Below, piece by piece: positions 58,608 through 64,000 of a stretch of DNA of 64,000 bases. Position 1 is the first letter of the stretch, and every line of letters starts with the position of its first letter. The stretch spans positions 1 to 64,000 of the forward strand of contig LSLI01000005.1 of the NCBI GenBank assembly GCA_001577345.1, written 5' to 3'. The position numbers and the translations under genes were made by a program. The DNA is from Candidatus Gallionella acididurans. Lineage in GTDB: Bacteria; Pseudomonadota; Gammaproteobacteria; Burkholderiales; Gallionellaceae. Below the pieces are notes generated by a model that ran no database searches, had not been told where the DNA came from, and was given only the letters and a program-made list of their open reading frames with translations.

Positions 58608-59501
58608 TTGATTCCCTGGTTGAACGATAGCGATCCATTTCCGCCTGTCGAGCAGGCGCTGCGCTCGCCCGACGGTTTGCTGGCTGCGGGGGGAAATCTG
58701 TCCCCGACCCGTTTGCTGGGGGCCTACCGCCACGGCATATTCCCGTGGTTCAGTCCCGGTGAACCAGTATTATGGTGGAGCCCCGACCCGCGCACGGTGC
58801 TGATACCGGGCGAATTCAGGGTCTCGCGCTCATTGGCAAAGGTGTTGCGCAACCGGGCCTATGAAGTACGCACTGATACAGCCTTTGAACCGGTGATGCG
58901 CGGTTGTGCTGCTCCGCGCTCCCAAAATCGAACCGGACAGCATGGCACATGGATTCACGAAAACATGATCGCGGCATATTGCGAATTGCATCGATTGGGT
59001 TATGCCCACTCGGTGGAAGTATGGATGCCAAAAAAATCATTCCGGCTTCAAACCGAAAGCGAAACTTGGCAGCAACGGACAACAGGCGCGGCCATGAGTG
59101 CGGGATGTCCGGCGGCCCAGCCGTCGTCTTGCAAAAGCCCGGTAGAATCGCCGGCAGCTCAGCCGGGAAACCAGCGCAGCACCACCGAGGACTTGGAACT
59201 GGCCGGCGGCTTGTATGGTGTCTGTATCGGCCAAATGTTCTACGCCGAATCCATGTTCAGCAAAGCCGACAACGCGTCGAAGATCGCGCTGGCCCATCTC
59301 GCCAGACAATTTGAACGCTGGCGACTCGGTTCTTCGACCCCGCCCGGAACAGGCATGATAGATTGCCAGATGAAAACGTCCCATCTTGCCTCGTTGGGGG
59401 CGCGCCAAATTCCGCGTGGAGAATTTATCGCACAGCTGCAGGAATTGATACACTGTGCACCGATATCCGACTGGCGATTCGACACCGGCCTATTTAAATG
59501 A
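58608..59501 (+). CDS. aat: Leucyl/phenylalanyl-tRNA-protein transferase with internal insertion
   Basis: 297 residues against about 235 usually. Family parts: [72 protein letters not shown] and [20 protein letters not shown]. It adds Leu or Phe to N-terminal Arg/Lys proteins in the N-degron pathway. About 55 extra residues lie at 140-194 between SVEVW and LELAGG, Ser/Gln/Pro-rich and unlike the family. The TTG at 58608 follows GAAAGG and fits the family start. Overlaps bpt by four bases. Confidence 0.88.
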   Translation: MIPWLNDSDPFPPVEQALRSPDGLLAAGGNLSPTRLLGAYRHGIFPWFSPGEPVLWWSPDPRTVLIPGEFRVSRSLAKVLRNRAYEVRTDTAFEPVMRGCAAPRSQNRTGQHGTWIHENMIAAYCELHRLGYAHSVEVWMPKKSFRLQTESETWQQRTTGAAMSAGCPAAQPSSCKSPVESPAAQPGNQRSTTEDLELAGGLYGVCIGQMFYAESMFSKADNASKIALAHLARQFERWRLGSSTPPGTGMIDCQMKTSHLASLGARQIPRGEFIAQLQELIHCAPISDWRFDTGLFK

Positions 59502-60280
59502 GTTTACTTAACGACCTGCCGCACACCGCGCTGCATTTTTACCTGACGGCACCCTATCAGTGCAGCTATCTTGCCGGCCTACAGGCACGCTCCCAGGTCG
59601 CCAGCCCCGCCCTGTTGATAGACACCCGGGTATATTCCGATCTGGTGCATCACGGCTTCCGGCGCAGCGGAACCTACACCTACCGCCCTCATTGCGATAA
59701 TTGCCGCGCATGTGTGCCACTGCGTGTGCTGGCAAAACAATTCTCTGCAAGCCGTTCGCAGCGACGCGCCTGGAAGCAACACTGTCATCTCGAGGCGTCA
59801 CCGCATCCGCTTCAGGACAAACCCGAGTATTACGAACTCTACCAGCGCTACCAGCGTGCGCGCCACAAGGACGGCGGCATGGACAATGACGACCACGAGT
59901 CGTACCAGAATTTCCTGCTGCAAAGCCACGTTGATTCCATGCTGGTGGAATTCCGCGAGCCCTTCGACCATGCCACTTCGACCGGCCCGGGGCAGGCGGC
60001 GAACGGGCAAGGCGTGCTGCGCATGGTCAGCGTGATCGATCTGCTCAGCGACGGCCTGTCCTCGGTCTACACTTTTTATGATCCGGATTTGCCGCGGGCG
60101 AGCCTTGGCGTTTACAACGTACTTTGGCAAATCGAACTGTGCCGCAAACTTGATCTTGATTTTGTCTATCTCGGCTATTGGATAAAGGACAGCCGCAAGA
60201 TGGCCTACAAGACCGAATACCAGCCCGCTCAAGGTTTACTTGATGGAATATGGCGCACACTCGGACCCGGTGAAAACTAA
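59498..60280 (+). CDS. bpt: Aspartate/glutamate leucyltransferase (Bpt/ATE family)
   Basis: 260 residues. The paired-cysteine N-terminus ([17 protein letters not shown]) and the C-terminal [39 protein letters not shown] are typical of the R-transferase/Bpt family, which attaches Leu to N-terminal Asp or Glu and so feeds ClpS/ClpAP. It pairs functionally with aat upstream, overlapping its end. Confidence 0.95.
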   Translation: MSLLNDLPHTALHFYLTAPYQCSYLAGLQARSQVASPALLIDTRVYSDLVHHGFRRSGTYTYRPHCDNCRACVPLRVLAKQFSASRSQRRAWKQHCHLEASPHPLQDKPEYYELYQRYQRARHKDGGMDNDDHESYQNFLLQSHVDSMLVEFREPFDHATSTGPGQAANGQGVLRMVSVIDLLSDGLSSVYTFYDPDLPRASLGVYNVLWQIELCRKLDLDFVYLGYWIKDSRKMAYKTEYQPAQGLLDGIWRTLGPGEN

Positions 60281-60296
60281 AGGGCACCTCCAGAAA

Positions 60297-61313
60297 ATGT
60301 TTTCATTATTTCGTCCCGCCTTGTTCCGGCTCGATCCGGAAGTTGCCCACCATCTCACCCTTCGCGGCCTGAGTTCCCTGCATTCGTCTGGCTTGAGCAG
60401 CTTCATTGCACCGCGCATACCGGACGATCCGCGCATCGTGATGGGACTCGCCTTCCGGAATCCGGTGGGCCTCGCCGCGGGCCTCGACAAGAATGGCGAC
60501 TGCATCGATGGCCTCGCGGCACTTGGTTTCGGCAGCATCGAAATCGGCACGGTCACCCCGCTGCCACAGCCCGGCAACACCAAGCCCCGTTTGTTTCGCC
60601 TGCCCCCGGCCAACGCTATCATCAACCGCATGGGCTTCAACAATGACGGCGTGGATGCGCTGATTGCAAACGTAAAACGCGCGCAGTATCGCGGTGTACT
60701 GGGCATCAACATCGGCAAGAACGCCCTCACCCCGATCGAAAATGCGGCGGACGATTATCTGGCCTGTCTGCGCAAAGTGTATGAGCATGCCGGCTATATC
60801 ACCATCAACATATCTTCACCCAACACCAAAAACCTGCGTCACCTGCAGGATGCGGACGCGTTAAGCAAACTGCTTGCACTGCTCAAGGCCGAGCAGCAAA
60901 AGCTCGCCGACACACATGGCAAATATGTTCCGATCGCGCTGAAGATTGCCCCTGACCTGGAAATTGAACAAATCATCCAGATCGCGCGCCTGCTGATGCA
61001 TCATCGCATCGACGGCGTGATTGCAACCAACACCACGGTGTCGCGGGAGGGCGTGGGCGACCTGCCGCATGGTACGGAAAGCGGGGGATTGAGCGGCGCG
61101 CCCGTGCGGTCCAGATCCACTGCGGTGATACGCCAGCTTGCGGCTGAACTGCGGGGCGCGCTGCCCATCATCGGTGTGGGCGGCATCTTGAGCGGCGCGG
61201 ATGCCGCAGAAAAAATCAAGGCAGGGGCTTCACTGGTACAGCTATACAGCGGCCTGATATATCGGGGGCCGGCGCTGATCGGTGAAGCCTGTGCGGCAAT
61301 CCGAAGCCTGTAA
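60297..61313 (+). CDS. pyrD: Dihydroorotate dehydrogenase (quinone), class 2
   Basis: 338 residues. [24 protein letters not shown], the FMN and substrate region [13 protein letters not shown], and the catalytic Ser in [14 protein letters not shown] all fit class 2, with an N-terminal membrane-association helix ([17 protein letters not shown]). It oxidises dihydroorotate using quinone at the inner membrane, a step of pyrimidine synthesis. The ATG at 60297 fits the family; an upstream in-frame ATG at 60240 overlaps bpt. Confidence 0.96.
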   Translation: MFSLFRPALFRLDPEVAHHLTLRGLSSLHSSGLSSFIAPRIPDDPRIVMGLAFRNPVGLAAGLDKNGDCIDGLAALGFGSIEIGTVTPLPQPGNTKPRLFRLPPANAIINRMGFNNDGVDALIANVKRAQYRGVLGINIGKNALTPIENAADDYLACLRKVYEHAGYITINISSPNTKNLRHLQDADALSKLLALLKAEQQKLADTHGKYVPIALKIAPDLEIEQIIQIARLLMHHRIDGVIATNTTVSREGVGDLPHGTESGGLSGAPVRSRSTAVIRQLAAELRGALPIIGVGGILSGADAAEKIKAGASLVQLYSGLIYRGPALIGEACAAIRSL

Positions 61314-61388
61314 AACAGGCTGGAAGCGCCAACCCTGGCGATCTTCCCGGATCGCGCTCATTGACTTTGGCTGCAGCCGGAATTACTA

Positions 61389-61406
61389 TAGTTCTAGTTA
61401 GAACTA
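61389..61406. promoter_or_regulatory. Candidate MarR operator
   Basis: TAGTTCTA GT TAGAACTA: an 18-bp perfect inverted repeat with 8-bp arms, 12 bases before the ATG of the MarR-family gene. Size and position fit autoregulation by the MarR protein. Confidence 0.75.
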
Positions 61407-61418
61407 AATTGCCGAGAC

Positions 61419-61868
61419 ATGCCCCGTTCGATTTTTCTGCCGTTATTGCGCGAGCTGTCCAGCGCCTACCAGGCTTTCGAGGTTTATTCGTCGGCGCATG
61501 TTCGCTCGCTGTCTCTTACCCCGGCCCAGTTCGATATTGTCGCCACTCTCGGCAACACTCCGGGCATGTCACCCAAGGAACTGGGAGAAAAAACACTGAT
61601 CACCAAGGGCACCCTGACCGGCGTAATTGATCGGCTGGCGGCGAAAAAAATAGTGCGCCGGGTCGCCTCTCCCGACGACGGGCGTTGCCAGATCATCCGG
61701 CTGACTTCGCAGGGGGAGAAATTGTTCGCGCGGATATTTCCGTTGCATGTGGCGCACATGGAACGTGTTTTCGCCGGATTTTCGCCCGGCGACCTGGAAG
61801 GAATAACGGCCAGCCTGCGTCTTTTGAGAACCGCGTTTGTCGCGGCACATGTTTCAACCAAACCATGA
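61419..61868 (+). CDS. MarR-family transcriptional regulator
   Basis: 149 residues, winged helix. LTPAQFDIVATLGNTPGMSPKELGEKTLITKGTLTGVIDRLAAKKIVRRVASPDDGRCQIIRLTSQGEKL is the full MarR wing-helix pattern. An 18-bp palindrome lies 12 bases upstream. The following gene, a CDGSH protein, is on the same strand 101 bases away and could be the target. The ligand is unknown. Confidence 0.92.
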   Translation: MPRSIFLPLLRELSSAYQAFEVYSSAHVRSLSLTPAQFDIVATLGNTPGMSPKELGEKTLITKGTLTGVIDRLAAKKIVRRVASPDDGRCQIIRLTSQGEKLFARIFPLHVAHMERVFAGFSPGDLEGITASLRLLRTAFVAAHVSTKP

Positions 61869-61969
61869 CGCCACCCGTCGACACCGGTGGTTTCGGGTAA
61901 AAATTTGCTGGGCCTCATGCCCGAAGGGCCGGAGGAAATTTTATGTCGTATATCTAAAGGAGTTTCAAA

Positions 61970-62215
61970 ATGTCAAACAAGCAGCCGGTTATTGCCCAAA
62001 AATCCCCTTATGCCGTTGCAGTGGAAGCGGGTAAAAGCTACTGGTGGTGCTCATGCGGCAAAAGTGCCACCCAGCCATTCTGCGATGGCAGCCACAAGGG
62101 CAGCGAATTTTCCCCGGTGGAACACAAAGCGAAAGAAACCGGCACCGTCTATTTTTGCGGCTGCAAGCACAGCTCCAAGGGAGCATTGTGCGACGGTACC
62201 CATCAGAAGCTTTAG
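61970..62215 (+). CDS. Double CDGSH-type iron-sulfur protein
   Basis: 81 residues with two zf-CDGSH motifs: CSCGKSATQPFCDGSHKG (about 27-44) and CGCKHSSKGALCDGTH (about 63-78). Each pattern C-x-C...CDG(S/T)H gives the three Cys and one His that bind a 2Fe-2S cluster. Such proteins act in redox or iron handling. An AAAGGAG site precedes the start. It lies just after the marR gene. Confidence 0.93.
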   Translation: MSNKQPVIAQKSPYAVAVEAGKSYWWCSCGKSATQPFCDGSHKGSEFSPVEHKAKETGTVYFCGCKHSSKGALCDGTHQKL

Positions 62216-62582
62216 CAGCCAACATCACAATGGGCGGGCATGAGCCGGCCCGTTGCGGCCGCCAACGAATCGCGCATGCGCGATTCGTTTCACCGCGCCG
62301 AAACTTGTCCGCATCAAATCATCAACCGCATCTGGCCACGGTCCGAAAAGTCCCTTATGGAAAGCAATGTGATTGCCGTTTCAGCCTGCCGCACTTAAGG
62401 CGATCGCGTGTTGCGACGATGTTTCACTATCCCCAACAACATTCACTTGCGGCTTTTCAAGGAAAACATTTGTGATGATCCGCACCAGTCTTCCGGTTAA
62501 TCAGAGTGCCGGGCAACTGATTGCTTTCAGTAGGGCACTGGCGTAGAGTGCCGCCCCACTCCCAACCCAGAGACGATCGAAA
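62216..62582. other. 367-base gap before kup; holds a 26-bp palindrome
   Basis: No convincing gene on either strand. A perfect 26-bp palindrome (AACGAATCGCGCA then TGCGCGATTCGTT, 62264-62289), followed by a short T-run, is probably a terminator for the CDGSH gene. The remaining about 290 bases before kup carry no motif I recognise and should contain its promoter and 5' leader. Confidence 0.6.
62264..62289. terminator. 26-bp perfect palindrome after the CDGSH gene
   Basis: Two 13-base halves, AACGAATCGCGCA and its complement, with no spacer. It lies 48 bases after the stop of the CDGSH gene and is followed by TTTC. It probably forms a terminator stem; a DNA-binding site is an alternative. Confidence 0.6.
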
Positions 62583-64000
62583 ATGAGCAGTACGCCAACG
62601 CAACAGAAGTTACCTCCCCTCGTGCTGGGTGCGCTTGGGGTGGTGTTTGGCGACATCGGCACCAGTCCGCTATATGCGATACAGGCGGTCTTTACCGGCC
62701 CGCATCCGCTGCCCGCCGTGGAAGCCAATATCCTCGGCGTGCTATCCGTGCTGTTCTGGACCATCATGCTGCTGGTATCGTTCAAATATGTGACCATCAT
62801 ACTTCGCGCGGACAATCACGGCGAAGGCGGATCGCTGGCCCTGCTGGCTCTGGTGGGTGAACTGACCGCCCAGCACCCGAAAATAAAATGGACTGTCACG
62901 GCACTCGGTGTATTCGCAGCCGCCTTGTTTTTTGGCGACAGCATGATCACTCCGGCCATCTCTGTACTGTCGGCTGTCGAGGGCATGGATTTGGTCTCGC
63001 ATCAGTTCAAAATCTACATACTGCCACTGACTGTTCTGATTTTAACCGGGTTGTTTTTTATTCAGAAACGCGGCACCGGCATAGTGGGCATGGCATTCGG
63101 CCCGATCATGATCGTCTGGTTCGGCTGCCTGGCGGTGTTCGGCATAATTTCCATCACGCACCACCCGCAAATTTTATATGCACTCAACCCTGTCTATGCG
63201 TTTAATTTCTTAAGCGCGGACTTCAGGATTGCCTTCCTGTCGCTGGGCGCCATCGTGCTTGCGATAACGGGCGGAGAGGCGTTGTACGCCGACATGGGGC
63301 ATTTTGGAAAATTTCCTATCCGCCTTGCCTGGTTCTCTTTCGTACTGCCCGCCCTGGTGCTGAATTATTTCGGCCAGGGAGCATTGCTGCTGGATAATCC
63401 GCAGGCCGTCGAAAACCCGTTCTACCTGCTCGCCCCCGCCTCGATACTGGTTCCGCTGGTACTGCTGGCCACCGCAGCAACGGTGATCGCCTCGCAGGCC
63501 GTCATATCCGGCGCATTCTCGCTGGCTAACCAGTCGGTGCACATGGGCTTCCTGCCGCGCATGGAAATTCGCCAGACTTCCGACAAGGCGCAAGGGCAGA
63601 TCTATGTGCCGCTTACCAACTGGACGCTGTATCTGGCGGTGGTTTTCCTGGTTCTTTCCTTTCAAAGCTCCACCAACCTGGCGGCGGCGTATGGTATTGC
63701 CGTCACCGGGACGATGACCATAACCACGATACTGATTGCCGTTGTCATCCTGATGTTGTGGCGCTGGCCGTTGATTTTCTCCATACCCCTGATTCTCGTT
63801 CTGTTACTCGTGGACATGACCTACTTTGCGGCCAACGCCATCAAAATCATCGAAGGCGGCTGGTTCCCCCTCGGTATTGCGGTGATTTCCTTTACCGTGC
63901 TGATGACGTGGAAGCGCGGCAGGGCTTTACTGTTTGAGGATATAGCGCGGCAGTCCGTCTCGATGCAGACCATTCTTGACGGCGTGGACGATATGCCCAG
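62583..64000 (+). CDS. kup: Potassium uptake protein Kup, N-terminal part (cut by window edge)
   Basis: At least 472 residues are visible and the gene runs off the window. It starts [32 protein letters not shown], the Kup/HAK signature, then [20 protein letters not shown] and [10 protein letters not shown]. About twelve membrane helices fall in the visible part. Kup is a low-affinity proton-coupled potassium importer. A good start, with ATG at 62583. The C-terminal soluble tail is outside the window. Confidence 0.96.
   Translation, partial: MSSTPTQQKLPPLVLGALGVVFGDIGTSPLYAIQAVFTGPHPLPAVEANILGVLSVLFWTIMLLVSFKYVTIILRADNHGEGGSLALLALVGELTAQHPKIKWTVTALGVFAAALFFGDSMITPAISVLSAVEGMDLVSHQFKIYILPLTVLILTGLFFIQKRGTGIVGMAFGPIMIVWFGCLAVFGIISITHHPQILYALNPVYAFNFLSADFRIAFLSLGAIVLAITGGEALYADMGHFGKFPIRLAWFSFVLPALVLNYFGQGALLLDNPQAVENPFYLLAPASILVPLVLLATAATVIASQAVISGAFSLANQSVHMGFLPRMEIRQTSDKAQGQIYVPLTNWTLYLAVVFLVLSFQSSTNLAAAYGIAVTGTMTITTILIAVVILMLWRWPLIFSIPLILVLLLVDMTYFAANAIKIIEGGWFPLGIAVISFTVLMTWKRGRALLFEDIARQSVSMQTILDGVDDMP

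Overview
The window reads as chromosomal DNA of a betaproteobacterium. The housekeeping genes (ccoGHIS, ispB, rpmE, hisGD, murA-ibaG-mlaBCDEF, cysS, glnS, lpxH, the nrdR-rib-nusB-thiL-pgpA operon, glyA, aat-bpt-pyrD, kup) and their order fit Nitrosomonadales, perhaps Gallionellaceae. That placement is inference from gene content; no marker gene was compared. Both edges cut genes: ccoG on the left and kup on the right.

Layout. 1-3634: maturation genes for cbb3 cytochrome oxidase. 3694-5071: two orphan envelope proteins. 5145-7611: a recombination hotspot at a tRNA-Pro(CGG) gene, holding a broken phoU, the 3' stump of one integrase, a second complete-length integrase and a 39-bp duplication of the 5' half of the tRNA. 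7623-12350: ispB, an MHS-type transporter, rpmE and an ArnT-like glycosyltransferase. 12467-20169 (minus strand): mlaFEDCB-ibaG-murA, a small membrane protein, hisG and hisD. 20325-34161 (plus strand): a sigma54-type regulator and an MSHA-like type IV pilus or pseudopilus assembly locus (mshM, L, N, E, G, I/J/K-like and two pseudopilin-like genes). 34162-36511: a small accessory islet with a membrane/coiled-coil protein, a HEPN-like zinc-ribbon protein, a duplicated convergent gene junction with a cysS tail fragment, and a DUF433/DUF5615 toxin-antitoxin-like pair. 36520-43481: cysS, glnS, a TPR/NTF2-like protein, an L,D-transpeptidase, a cyclophilin and lpxH. 43471-51521 (minus strand): one long compact operon, glyA-nrdR-ribD-ribE-ribBA-ribH-nusB-thiL-pgpA-nuclease. 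51755-53828: a divergent yeiE-like/yeiH pair. 53980-64000: pmbA, a yjgA homologue with an acidic extension, an esterase, an unknown 512-residue protein, aat-bpt-pyrD, a marR gene with its own palindrome, a double CDGSH protein and kup.

How the genes work together. The left edge supplies copper and assembly factors for a microaerobic terminal oxidase. The mla block returns phospholipid to the inner membrane, and murA begins peptidoglycan synthesis. The msh block builds an envelope-spanning fibre machine whose ATPase carries c-di-GMP-type MshEN repeats. The rib operon makes riboflavin, with nrdR, nusB, thiL and pgpA alongside.

The most interesting parts are the 34162-36511 islet, where a possible two-gene HEPN/membrane cassette lies between duplicated gene tails, and the tRNA-Pro site, where an element appears to have replaced the 5' half of the tRNA so that the tRNA now follows, and overlaps, the integrase gene. 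Two 135-145 bp inverted-repeat elements sit against start codons; one also encodes the last codons of ribD. No CRISPR array, rRNA or recognisable insertion-sequence transposase was seen.
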